Positions 10,439 through 22,704 of a stretch of 64,000 nt of DNA are shown piece after piece (position 1 is the first letter of the stretch; each line of letters begins with the position of its first letter). Source of the stretch: Mesodorylaimus sp. YZB2_4 (taxonomy: Eukaryota; Nematoda; Enoplea; Dorylaimida; Dorylaimidae). The notes below the pieces were generated by a model. It was not told the DNA's origin and did no database searches. It saw nothing but the letters and a program-made list of their open reading frames with translations. The position numbers and the translations under genes are program-made. The stretch covers positions 868,001-932,000 of the forward strand of contig JASANH010001563.1 of NCBI GenBank assembly GCA_030248295.1, read 5' to 3'.

Positions 10439-13400
10439 TCACTCGCTGGCGAACGTGACCAACTCCCTGGGCGAACTGCACGTCGAGGCGGAGGTTGGTG
10501 GGCGGGGACTGCGGGGCGTGCTCGGGTGATGGATCGTATGGATGGTGGGTTGGGCTATTCTCAACTGTGGTGGGTTGACCACAGTGGCCACAGCACCATC
10601 GATGAATTGTATGGTTTCGCTGGTAGCCGTCGACGCGCGTAACATTCTAGCCATACGCCGATCCTCCGATGTGTCGGCGTACGATTTAGTGCTCTCGCCA
10701 ACACTGGTCGTCGAGGAGCATTTGTCATTATTGTTCATAGGAGACGAGTTGTGTTGCTGATCGGGAGGTGCGAAGATGAGTGGCGACAAGAGTGACGCTT
10801 CGGCGATACCAAACTCAAAACTATTCTGATGCACCAGCAGTCGTTCGTTGGCAGCAGGGATAAAGTTTTCGACGAACTGCAAGTCCTCCACGACCTCCTG
10901 TTGCTCGGCCGCTTCCTGAATGGCCATGCTGACTACGCTGTCCAAGTGACGAACAATGGTCTTGATCTTGTCTTCGCTCGCCCCCAATTCGTGACCAATC
11001 GTTCGAACGAGTTGATTGATTGTCACCTGAAAGACAAGCCTGAATGGCTGATAACGAAGGTGCCCTAACTCTAATGTGTCAGTAGGAGATAAGCAGCAGC
11101 AAGGTTGGATGAATGTTTCAGTCGCTGGTCTGATAAAGACTGTGAGAGACAGCTGCATAGTATAAAGGCCTGGTCATACGAGGATCTGACCTCATGAAAT
11201 GTATGTAAAAGGTGGTTATAAGGGTCGGCAAGAAATGGTAACAGAAGAATGTGCCTTCTTGCTTATTAAAGCGCTTTGATGCACTAACATTGTCATTCTT
11301 CCCTCTAAGCTCCATTGACGTGGATGCAAATTCCTTTTTTCACTTTAACCTTCCTCGGTTGATCATCCATACCTCAATGTCTGGGTTCCTACCTCGGCGT
11401 ACTCCCAGACATCCCACCTCCCAATCTCAGAAAGCTAGTTTAAAAACGAGACGAAAACAACCGAAATTAATGCATTAGGATCGCAGTCTCAAAAAAGAAA
11501 ACATTAACAGGTTTAAAAAAAGGTAAGCAAAAATCGTATTTTCTCTGCCTTTCCCAAACAATTTACGTTCTGCCCCTTTTCTGCTCCTCTAACCCATGCC
11601 TGCGCATTGTGCTTTCGATTTCTACTCCGTCCCCAAACCAGACCAGACACATGCAAATTACGAGAACTTATTCGCGTCGAACCCTGTTTAGGGCCTATTC
11701 CATTCTCATTTTCTTGCCTTCAAACAGTGGTCTGGGCTTCGACGTGTCCGTGATCACATCCCAGCCGACCCCCAATGGAAAACCTTAGTTCGTATTAGCT
11801 CCCCATGGCATGGGACCAACGTTGCAGTGCGTGTCGTATCATTACCAGTCTCCCCTCCACACAACAACGGCCTCTGACTATTGAGTTGGCAGGAAATTGA
11901 GTTACGGACGGTTCCAAGAGCCGATTCTTTCCTAAATTGCATATACAGAGTCGTCAGAGTGGACTGCCGCTAACTGCATTGAAGTATCATCGAGCGACCA
12001 CTCATCTGCCAGAAATGAATTTGGTTGAAAAGAGCCCGGACACGCCAATGACGCAATGCAGGCTACTTCCCCTTTTTGAAAAGTTTTTTAGAAAGTGGAA
12101 CAGAATAGTCAGTAACGACAAGTTCGCATGTCCAGTTTGTCTCAGATCAGTAACTTTAATGAAAGCATGAAAAACTTCCTAGTTCTAACCGGGCGAGACG
12201 AACTGACGGATGCGGGATGACGGGTGGTCTGCGGGAATTGAGGAAGACTTGTTTTGAATTGCAGCCAAGCATTTTAAGTGGAGTTTCCTCTCGGAAGTGC
12301 TTTAAGCAACATAGAAGACGGAGAGAGAGTGTGGGGGATAGGTCGGTTTAATGCAGGGGAATACGAAAGCGCCATGACGAATAGAGTAGTGGGAAAGCAA
12401 GGATGAAGACTGATGGCTAAGCATCAACCACGCCAATGTCATGTTGTTACAGTAGAGCCATTTCATTTTTTAAAGACCAGTGTCAGTTAGACTCCTTGAT
12501 AAGTGCGATCCCCACACATCCTTTGACTGCAAGAGCAGGTGTCGCGGTTTGGCACTCGGTCAAGCATAGCCAAAAGCACCCACGAGATGCTTCAGTATAA
12601 TGACAAACCCTGAAGCAAGCTGACACTGACTTCTCGCCCACACCACTATCCTACGCAGTCGACCCTGACCTATGCGTATGGCTTGTCATTCTGTATGTGC
12701 ACCACTACAGCGGTCTTCGCAATCAATCTGATCCGCGTCAGCTCCACTCGTCACACCCATGCAGGCAACTAACCTTATTGCCTCCGAACCAGACGAATGT
12801 AGATGCCACATTTTTTATCTTGACTCCCCAGTAATGCAATCGTCGTAAGTATTCCGCGAAAATATCTATGGCTGTGGTGGTCAGTGCCAGGCCCAAGCAA
12901 ATGTATATGAATGTCAATGCTAGCCTACTGCGATTCATCGGTACCAGGTCACCAAACCCGATCGATGACGCACTTGTAAATACGAAATAAGTGCTGTCGA
13001 TGAATGACCAGTGCGCATCGGCTTCCCATTGGCCGATCAAGTACCCTCCGAGAGCCAAGTAGCCCGTAATCAAACACAATAGGACGCTGGCCGGTATGGT
13101 GTGCTCGGGTGCCTCCTCGCTCGATGCCAAACTGGTGGCATCGTCCGGACCAGCTGACCCGGAACTGGCAAAACCATTTAAGGTGTTGGGTTTGGCAACT
13201 TCATTTTCGCCACACGTTGTTGTGGTCGTGCTGGTGGATGGGGGCTTTCTATTATACCCAAATCGTCGGTTGTGCTGAACCCAACGGGCGAAGTGTTTGC
13301 AAGTTTTGTAAGAATAGAGGAGCCAAGCCGAAAAGAAACGGCCTTGGTTTGCTAGGGCCAACAGGACAAGAGGGATGCCGAATATGCCGTAGATAATGCA

Positions 13401-14512
13401 GAAGACTCGGCCCGCTGAGGTTTGCGGTGTGACCTATAAAAGGCAGGACATGCATACTGAAGAATAAATATTTTTTACGTGATAAAATATGCTACATTTT
13501 AGGTGCCCCACTGCCTTAGGTATATTCATACGCTGCTCTTGATGTTGTGAGAATCTGGGGTCCGTATTAGTAGTGGGAGTGACTAGGAAAAGCACAGTGG
13601 CCCCAACGAAGTGTCCCAACGGTCTGTGGCTGAAACATCACCATGATGGGTGGCTCCCAGCTGGCAGCTCCGCGCAGGGAGTCTATCGCCAGCCTCCACT
13701 GTTCTCTCCAATCATTAGAGCCGCACTGATCGTTGGCCATGCAATCTCACCTGCCCATAGCCAATGGTGGTGACAATGGTAAATGCCAATATGATCCCCG
13801 TTGTCCAAGACCACTCTTCCTGACCCGATGGTTGACTGGGTCTGCCTCCTGTAATAGCCATCACGTAGTATCGATCCGCTCCCTTGCTTTGATAAGCCCG
13901 CCTGTGCAAGCAATCAACCAGTTTGCTCAGAGCAGCTTCGCATTCAGCAGCTAATTCTTCTGGCGTTTTTCTGCCATGAAATTGAAGCCAAGGTTCTTGC
14001 AGGAGTGTCAATACGGTCAAGTTATTTGGTGATTCTGTCCATGCCTTGCAGGCTTTCGATGCCTCGTGCACTTTATTGATCGTGTCCCCACTGGCGCACA
14101 CCCAATTATTCAATTCGCGCGATTTTTTCAATAGTTGCTGCTGCTGAGGGGGTAAACCGGCTTCATTAGATTGCGGAAGGTCCGCCCAGCGGGTCTCGAT
14201 TAAGAAGAACAGATATCCGCCAAGAAGAAGGTACCCGATAGCCGCATTCACGATGAGAAAGTGAGGCCAAAGCCGTTTGAAGAGCTGAAAAGACAAAGGG
14301 CGAGTTAAAAAGGTGGACACAGGAACTGAAGCAGCCCGATCTGACGATGAGCTGGGAAGGGTGGAGTGACGTGAGCACGAAAAGCATGGGAAGTTGTGCT
14401 GAAACACGGGACTGCGGTGACCGAAAGGAAGCTCATAGGTTTCAGTGACAGACACCTCGGAATCAACATTGTATTCGGTATTCAATGCCGTGGTCCGTGA
14501 CAAACTGTCCAT
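10439..14512 (-). CDS. Two-pore-domain (TWK/TWIK-type) potassium channel, second copy
   Basis: Minus-strand model: exons 14512-13751, 13433-12774 and 11026-10439, all phase 0, about 669 aa. M1 begins near residue 76 (KRLWPHFLIVNAAIGYLLLG). A long cap with several Cys follows. Pore 1 is TTIGYGQ (filter at 249-254), split from its outer helix by an intron immediately after the filter. Pore 2 is SIGFGD (about 411-416). The second intron (1747 nt) falls after WFGGNK, where the neighbouring paralog has no intron. The C-terminal tail is about 200 residues, rich in Ser, Thr, Glu and Pro. The first 75 residues are uncertain: a good TTTTCAG acceptor at about 14288 sits just before M1, so the true N-terminus may come from a different upstream exon and the stretch 14290-14512 could be intronic. 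Function by family: background potassium conductance in the plasma membrane. Confidence 0.88.
11027..12773 (-). other. Long last intron of the second K2P gene
   Basis: GT donor after the WFGGNK codons and a CTTTCAG acceptor at 11027. At 1.7 kb it is long compared with most introns here. I see no nested gene, repeat copy or RNA gene in it. Confidence 0.7.
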
Positions 14513-17500
14513 GTGCTGTGTATGTGCTACCTACTCTTACCTCCTCAATGGCATTCCACTAAAACAAACAGCATATTCAGCATGATAGCAGCTATATCAC
14601 GTGACCTTTCCCCACAGGGTGTCCAGCACAGCCGTGACACCAATGGCCACTTTCGCCCACACCTTGACCGCCGACCACGGAAGACGCATGCTGGACCTCA
14701 CTCTTCTCAATACCTCCTGCACTCGTTCGTCCAAACCCAGACACTAAACCTCTCAGAGACGTAGACCGTCTCGCTTTTCCCTCCAAGTCTAGCAGACGCA
14801 ATCAACTGATGTGTCATGCAGGGTGCTACAAAAAAGACAACATTTCCGTACTTGGAATCGCCTGTCGCCGGACGACTGCAGTGGCATTTTGCGAGTAACA
14901 AGTAGCGAGCCGCCAAAACAGTGCTATGGCGCTTGGTCTGGACGAGGAGTCCGCGGATGTACGTCAATCTAATCACAATGTCTTATCGCCAGCCAACCAA
15001 CTCTCCAAAGACGAGTCTATGGCCAAGAAAAACGGACATTAGCCGTATACGAGCAAATGCATAGGAAAAACAAGAATAATGGCACAGTGCTGAACGATCG
15101 TAAAAGCCGGTCTCTAATGAGCCGAAAGGCGGCACGCGATTTTCTTTTTCGTTTCAGCAAAATGTATGCTCGTCGACCAAAAAGGCAAAAACTAATGCCT
15201 TCTCTTTCCGTTGCCACTAAACTCGCTTTTCGCCTTTTTCTTCTTTTCTCATTAATCGACCCTAAAAGGACTCGACTTTTGAAGCGTGATGCGAAAAGCT
15301 GATGTTCTTCATTCGCACACGCTCATAGAAACAGGCCCAAATTGAACTCTGCCAGACATTATCCGCCTCCAATCGGCCAACTGATACCCGCCCCTCATAC
15401 CACCACAACCAAAGGCCGCCACGAGATTTGAATTCTAATTACTGCCGAGCCTCGCACTAGAAACTTGATTTCGCCCGTCGGCCTCTCGGTGACGTAGGCA
15501 ATGGCGCCATGATTCGACCATGCCGCGCCCAATAACGTGCATACATTCCTAATTGCGAAATTGATTTTCCAAAAACTACCGCTTTACGCATTGTTTAGTC
15601 GACTGAAAAACCGCGACTTTAAATGCGCCGCCACAAAAACGCCTGGTCAGCTCTTTTTAGAACTCGATCTTATTGATAAGGTGCCCAAGAGTTCTAAGAA
15701 AGGTCTACTGTCCTTTACTGGCTACCTAGCCAATCGGAATTTATATTCACTTAACTAGCACTTATCAAGAGACCCCCTCCTGGCATATCAGACGTTCACG
15801 ATTCGTCATGGACCGTCTGGCTGCTCGCACCCCGTCTAACCAACTGATGCCTATCTACACACAAGACTTTTGTCATTTCCAGCGTAAGGAAAAACGTAGT
15901 TAGCAAAGAAAATGGCTAGTTTATACAAATAAGCTAAGAAAATGGACTTCTCGAGCTTTTCGCACTGGAAACGTTTTCTGGTAGACTAGCGAGCGCAATC
16001 AATTACGATGTCCAGGGAGGTTGCGACATTTATCAAAAGACTATTACGAGCCATCGTTTTGGGAGAATTGCGGCGCAGTTTTTATGTCTTCCCGACTTCC
16101 TCATTTGTTGAACTTTTTATAGCTTGCTTCACTCATAAAATAACTGGTTTCCTTCCCCTCCGTGACATCGGTGGGCAGAAAATTGAGAAAAACTCGCACT
16201 GCCATGTTTCAAACGAAACTATCCGTTCCGATCCCGTCGTTGAGCCTCACCGGATCGCTTCAGTCTTTAAAAAAACTTGCAACGTTTCTTGAAGAGGCGT
16301 CAGTTTCTGTAATTCCTCAAAGTCAAAAATCCTTTCGAGGAAGACAAAATTTTGCAGCTGACACTTTTTTGTTGCCATGAACAAGCATGCAAAAGATGAA
16401 AGCAAATGGGTCCAGATTAATCCTTCCAGAAAGGCAATGGCCTCTAATAAGCCGTCGGGGATCGAAAGACCAATGAACGTAAACAACAGGATCCAGAATC
16501 CATTCCAGATGTTTGGATTCTTTGAATTTTTTTGCGTCAATGCACCTTCGCATTTCATTCACTTAACGAATAGAAAGAACAAGTGACTTGTTTTTGTCAG
16601 AAAGCTATCTTATCTTCGGATGCGCTCGAGAAAAGAAATGCACGCAATGGTTTTACATAGATGACGTCAGTACAGTGTGTACTATTATTTGATTATGTTC
16701 TTGGACTTATCCTCAACGTTCATCACCCAAACGAGTGGCAGCTGGCAAGTTACGCCATGTACACTGCCTTGCTTACCACAGCCACTGTATACCGCAGTGG
16801 CTCTATAGCCACAACAGCACGATACCAAACTTATCAGAGCACGAAGAACAGTGGCTATATACAGAAATTGCATTAGAATATTGATGCATATAAAGTGCAT
16901 TTGAGTATTGCGTTGACTCATCGTCAGTGCAAATGATTCTGAAGTGCGCTTCGAAGGTTGGAAGGCAGAGTTACATCTAATGATAATCAGGCCTTCTTCT
17001 GGAAATACTGTCACAGCTCATCACATTGAGGCCTGTGAACGTTATGAAGCCACTAATTACCAATCAGCCTATCTTTACGGTAAGAGATCAACTACAGCAG
17101 GTCAGGTACGAAGGCGTATCGACTCGAGCGTAGAAATCCAGAACCCGCAACTAAATGGGGTCTTTCATTGGGCTAACTTACTCGTACAGCCCAGCAAGAA
17201 ATCCAAAGAGTGCCTTCACAGACATATTTTGATGATAAACTTCCTAGTACCTTTAAAATCACAAAAGGGGACTATTCGGGTCTCTTTTTCCTTATCTTTG
17301 TTTATCCCTTAGAATTTATGGAGTGAGAAACTTTGGTTCTCGGACAGTCGCTTTGGACATTCATGACTGACTCATCTCGATTCATCGACGACTTGGCGGG
17401 TTCACAAAGCGCTGTTTACATTAACACCATTCCATGACATCCTCACATCCTGCCTTGATTCGCATTCGATTGAGCGCTCGATCCAGTCTGATATCTCGCA

Positions 17501-19528
17501 CTTGAGGCGTAAAGTCGATGCATTTCCGGTTGCATTGCCATTTATAATTTGTCTCCTTTTCTAGGTAGTCACTGGCATGAGCAAATCCAGCGCGGCAAAA
17601 ATGGTTGGAATCGATTACTGAAATTTGCAGAGACGAGACGGATACTGCTCACGCGATACGCGTGATTTGAGTGATCCATCAAGCCTTCCCGCGTACTCTG
17701 CGACACCAGAATTTGAAAACTACTCGAATAACGCAAGCTGAACTTTGTCCATGTCCATCGACGCCTGGGACTCGACGGGCTCAAACCACGCATAAAAGTC
17801 GGTTTCGGCGCGTCAAGAACTTTGACGGTCTTTATCAGCTGATCGATTCCCGAATCGCCCACAAAAAATGTCGATTCCTTGAATAGGTCAGCGAACACTT
17901 AAGCATATGTACTTGTAGGGTCAAAGGAGAGGAAGACGCGGCATCGCGCTTGAACGAGGTGAGAGGGACAGTCTTTACGATAGAACCTCTGCCTCGTCTC
18001 TACCCAACCAATATGAAATAAATATTTTCAACGTCAGCATGCCATGGTCTACACAGTATTCCACTGTAGAGACTCGAAATAAAAATTACTGGGTTTTGAC
18101 CTGGTCTCATGCGGGGTCAGCGCAATCAAGGAGTTAGAGGCCTAATAAAAGACGAAGTGCAGTATTGACTATGATAGGGACACAGCGGCCACTGATTCAG
18201 CTTTTTAGGAAGCCCTGGTATTATCATCACTGTAACGCAGCATGTAAGCCAGAACCACAGTCAGGTAAGCCACTTCGGCAGGGTTAATGATGTATGTTTT
18301 TACAAACCCTCACATCGCAGGAAGAATGACTTTGGAGGAGACTACTACTGCTACCCTCACAGCCATGAGCTCCTTACCGGTTTCATACCTCGTAAGGAAT
18401 AAGACTGCTTTTTCCAGTTCAAGCTTACATCGGTCAAGTCACATTGGCGAGAGGGCCTTTATGCAAGGTGTCGCAAAATGCGAGGAACTTCCACTTTTTT
18501 TCTGACTAGCACATCCTCTCGTACCCGCTGTGGTATATATTGCTAGGGTAATAAACGCGCAAGAAACTGTCCAGCCTCGAAATTCACTATGCGACAAATC
18601 CACTGCGCTATATAAGAGGCTTGGGAACTTCTTCTACCAATTCTATTTCTGATCAAAAGTTTCGAACACATTTATGATTTGTTATGTCTCTTTTTATTCA
18701 AACGTTGATGGAAAAGCTTGCTTCACTTTTGTAACAACCAGCTGACATTTGCTTCCAATTCCCGTTCGTTTATTTTTCCTCTGTCCTCTAATCCTAAACA
18801 AGTATCGCCACATTCCTTGCTCAAGAAGCGTTATCACCATTCTCTTCTCTTGGCGCCAGACAGCAATCAGCTGGCGAAAAGCGAAACAAAAACAAGCGTC
18901 ATTGCTAGCGATATCATAAACCTACTCTGGCGAGTACCAGATGACTGGTGTTACACGTTACGCTCGTCCATTCACACCTTCCTCTGATAAGAAGTATTTT
19001 CATGAACGAAAACGTAATTTTGTGCGGACTTTATCTCAGCGACCTACATACTGAGCCTCTTTCAACACAGCACTCTTCGCAACATTTCGATGGCGCCATG
19101 AATGAAAAAGCGATTTTAGGTCGACTGGGAGAACAGCTCAATTTGGGTTAGAGGTTTTTTTGCCGCCAGACCGGCATGAAGTTAGTTCGTCTGATAGGCA
19201 TGGCATGGCACTTCCTGTTTTTGCTTGTACCAGTGACAGCGGAGATAGTTGCATTTTTTAAAGTATCGTACGAGTTTGACTAGCTGGCCATTTTTGTAAT
19301 GCGGTCTCGATTCATTGATCCTATGGCAGTCTCCGAGGCAGTCTCCTATGGTTGCACGTGCAGGCTCATAGCCAAGTGCTCTCCAGCTGCACCATTCCCC
19401 TCTTTCCTGCTGGACGGCGAGAAAAGAAAAGTTAGCAGATTGAAGAAGTCTTGTCACTTTGTATGAACACTAACAATGATCACTTTTTGGGCTGGCCAGG
19501 TCACGCTGAAAGTAAAGAAGTCTACCAA

Positions 19529-19584
19529 ATTCCACTTCGCCTTCTCGTATGTGTCTCGTATTCCACTTCGCCTTCTCGCATAAA
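19529..19584 (+). repeat. Tandem duplication, 31-bp period
   Basis: The string ATTCCACTTCGCCTTCTCG occurs twice, starting at 19529 and 19560. The second copy is incomplete, with TCGTATGTGTCTCGT between the two. Confidence 0.85.
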
Positions 19585-19718
19585 TCATGTTTGGGCGATA
19601 CTCGCATTGTAAACGCGGGAGACTGTTTAGTCCCGAGATCCAAATGCAACACATCCTCTGCGCTACACGAGAGGCTTGGTAAACGTTAAATTACTGAGGG
19701 TAATTGTTCATGTTCATG

Positions 19719-19871
19719 CTTTACCACATCACCAAACGCTTATGCGCACTCGAGGGTGAAGGGACACATTTTACACGAAATGATTTACCGGCCCGCGAGT
19801 CGAACACTCGCCCGTAAATGCGCACCTGGCGTGAAAGGCAGACGCCTAACCCACCAGGCCACGAGGCCGGC
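19719..19871 (-). repeat. tRNA-derived SINE, full-length copy
   Basis: Read on the minus strand, the tRNA-like head folds into a 7-bp acceptor stem (CCGGCCT with GGGCCGG) and a perfect T-arm (GCGAG, loop TGTTCGA, CTCGC). It contains an A box (TGGCCTGGTGG) and a B box (GTGTTCGACTC). The anticodon stem does not pair and the variable region is too long for a working tRNA. A tail of about 75 nt follows, ending GTTTGGTGATGTGGTAAA. It is nearly identical to 60385-60539 over about 150 nt, which marks a dispersed pol III-type retroelement rather than a tRNA gene. Confidence 0.75.
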
Positions 19872-22704
19872 CGCGATTAGACTTTTACGCACGAAAAACG
19901 AGCTGATCTGACAAGGGTCACGAAATCGAATTGCGTAACATTGTTTCCTGTGTGATCGCATTTTGTGCTTTGCCCTCGGTTTGTGTAGCTACTATCTACT
20001 GACATCGCTTTCTACATCTTGACCAAGGGTTCCAACTCCTTGCCCCCCTCTTCGTCTATAGAAGTCACAGATGTTAAGATGGGCAGGGTACGTTAGCGAA
20101 GTAGATACGAAATCAAAGTTCATCCAACCATCCGAGTGAGCGCCAACTTCTTCATGCATTCCTGTGCCGCATGCAAACACAGGTAGGCAACATTCCTGGA
20201 CACATTGGCGCCGTTTATAAAGTGCATATCGGACGTATTTTTTAAGTTTGTGCGTCGGCGACGACGATAGAAGCTTTTACCTGTGCTCACCTGCACGTTT
20301 TCAATCCGGCCCCCTCACTGGTATTGTAAAAAAGTATCAAAAAACCGTGCGCTTTATCGGAATTCCTGCTGTCAAGATTGAGAAAGGCGGCAAAATATAA
20401 AAATGACAAGAGGGTCTAGAGGTGTGCCTGAGCGAGGACACTGCAGCCATAGGTCGACATTGTTGGATGCCATTTTTTAAACATAAACTTTCTTTGACCT
20501 TGACGCAGATGGCGCACCAACGACACAGGAATTTTATAAAATTGCAATAACGGATCTGGTAAATTACACCAATCCTGTACAGGAAGTATAACGCGTCGAA
20601 GAATGCATAAATGGGGGCATCAATGACGACGCTGCGACCCTCATCAATGAATATGCCACGCCGACAAAGGACGTGCCCAGCCCGAGCCCACCCAGATCGT
20701 CGAAACTGTACATATACCACGCACACTAAAAAACTATCGTCTCCTGTACGGCGCCATATGCTATGCTCTCGACAAAGCCGCCTTGAAGAAGAAGAAACAA
20801 CACTGCACATGCGATGGCGCGTCAAGCGTATGGCATCCTTGAAAAATGTACGTGGGCTAGTCCTGTTCATGATAAAATCGAAGATACTGTGTCAGCCCCA
20901 TCTACCCTCTAGATAAACATTATGACTGGGAATGTCATGTCTTTTGTTCTTTGTGTCAATCCTGTGGGGTACACGTATTCATCATGAGCGTATTCTGATT
21001 GGAGAGGTAGCTTATCAGCTTAAAATAAGTCGATGCTCTGTTCGAAGAATATCGAACATTCTCATCTCACTAGTGCCATAACAAGGTAAATTTATCATCA
21101 ATAAAGCAGTCCCGTATGAATAGGGGGCTATTGAACAATCCAATCCAATCCAAATCTTCGATATTCGACGGCCATTGATACTAGCATTGTCAAAGTGTAC
21201 TGATAAGTGACCAGCGCACGAGACTTGTCTCTCTGGTCACGCCTTCTCTCCTGTGAGTACTTGTTACTCGATCCCTTTTTATCTTTCTTCCGTTGCACTT
21301 GCCGTACCGTATGTGGCCACGTTTTGTAGTGAATGATTCGTAATGGTGGCCCGAATGGGTCTCCCCATCATGACGTCATTGTAACTCGACTCCATGGCCT
21401 CGTGTGTGTTTGGGTACTTGCTGACACGAATCGCGGAGTCGTACGCTCGACTTTCGTTGAAAACAGCATCTCTTACGCGTTCAAGCGCATGAGTGTGTTG
21501 ATAGGAAGATAGAATTTCATCACGCACTTTCTCATACCATTCTCCCTACAATACATTATTGGTCAGACAGACGCCAGACTGGCGAACTATGGGCAACTTT
21601 AAAAAGAAATAGCGCCTTTGCGTTTAGTATGATAATGGACGAACGGATTCCCCAGACTGCAAAAAGTGTTCGCCCACTGTCTAGTGCTTTACTTATAGCC
21701 ACGGTAATAAGATGCTGGGACTTAAGTCCGCGAGGGCTCTTTCGCTGTGTGGCCGTTCGTGACAGAAACTGCTCAAGTCAGCTCAGATCTCAAAATCCAT
21801 GTTTCCCACATCCTCCCTTTAGAAAAAGCGCAAAGACCAGACTAAACACCACTCGAGTCACATCAGCTGACTACAATTACCAGACTGGAATGTACAGTCT
21901 GCACAATGCAAATGCGATCGAGGTGATAATTTTTGGCTCGAATAGTTTATAGCTCATCAGAGTTCGGGTCATCTCGACGCCAGCCGTCCCACAAAGTGCC
22001 AAACAGACTTGATGAGTTACATCGCTAGCACGCCATGACACTGAATATATCGGGCTGATAAGCCTTCTTTAACGTAGATACATCGAGCTAGAGCTCCCCT
22101 GTTGATAGGAGAGGCAATGTTTGCTCTAATATCTATCTACTCCTTCGATCACTCATTCGCGCCCCTTTCAAGCTTTCGGTCGGCAAATTTTGATGGTCCA
22201 AGGGCAGCTGTCGGCCCTGTTCACAGTGTGAACCGAATTCGGGCGGGAACCCCCTCGGTTTCTATTATTACCCAAGGCCGCCTGGTGCCGGCATGGTGCG
22301 AATAATGTCGAGGGCGTGTTCAATAACTTTTGTCTTATTGCAGGCAGCTGCTATCGCCCTTCGTCCAATCGCAAGGACGGCTCTAACTCCGCCTTGATTC
22401 ATTCATAGTGGCCCGTCTCCCGGGATAACCCACAGCCAACAGAACTGGCCAGGAGGAGAGTGAGCGGCGGCCGTTCAAGAATTTGGAGGTGACCATTCCC
22501 AGACTCGTCGACCCTTTTAATACCTTTCCAAGTCCTCACCGTATCCCAGTGCGAAAAACGGCATCATCCGTCCAAGTGCAGCGTACCCGTCGCGCCATCA
22601 GGCGGCACTGCTGCGACAACGAAGACAAGACTAGTTCGTGTTTCCGCACGTCTAAAGCATTCTATTGTCTTGTACTGTTGGCCTAGCTGTCAACTGAGTG
22701 TGCG

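Larger units (their letters stand above)
14513..22704. other. Gene-poor region, about 8.2 kb
   Basis: No gene supported. Features seen: a 31-bp tandem duplication at 19529-19584, a full tRNA-derived SINE at 19719-19871 (minus), and short (CCAAT)n near 21136-21155. A 177-codon ORF on the minus strand at 20337-20870 has no clear splice or domain support. ORFs elsewhere are under 125 codons and look like chance. Confidence 0.45.

Noticed and set aside
19790-19871. A functional tRNA gene (Glu-like anticodon loop CTTTCAC)
   Set aside because: The anticodon stem does not pair, the variable region is too long, and near-identical copies share non-tRNA tails. It fits a SINE better.
20337-20870. 177-codon minus-strand ORF with a stretch (YAFFDALYFLYRIG) faintly like a K2P pore helix
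   Set aside because: No GFG/GYG filter follows, no splice structure fits, and overlapping frames are equally open. It could be a pseudogene relic but the resemblance is too short.
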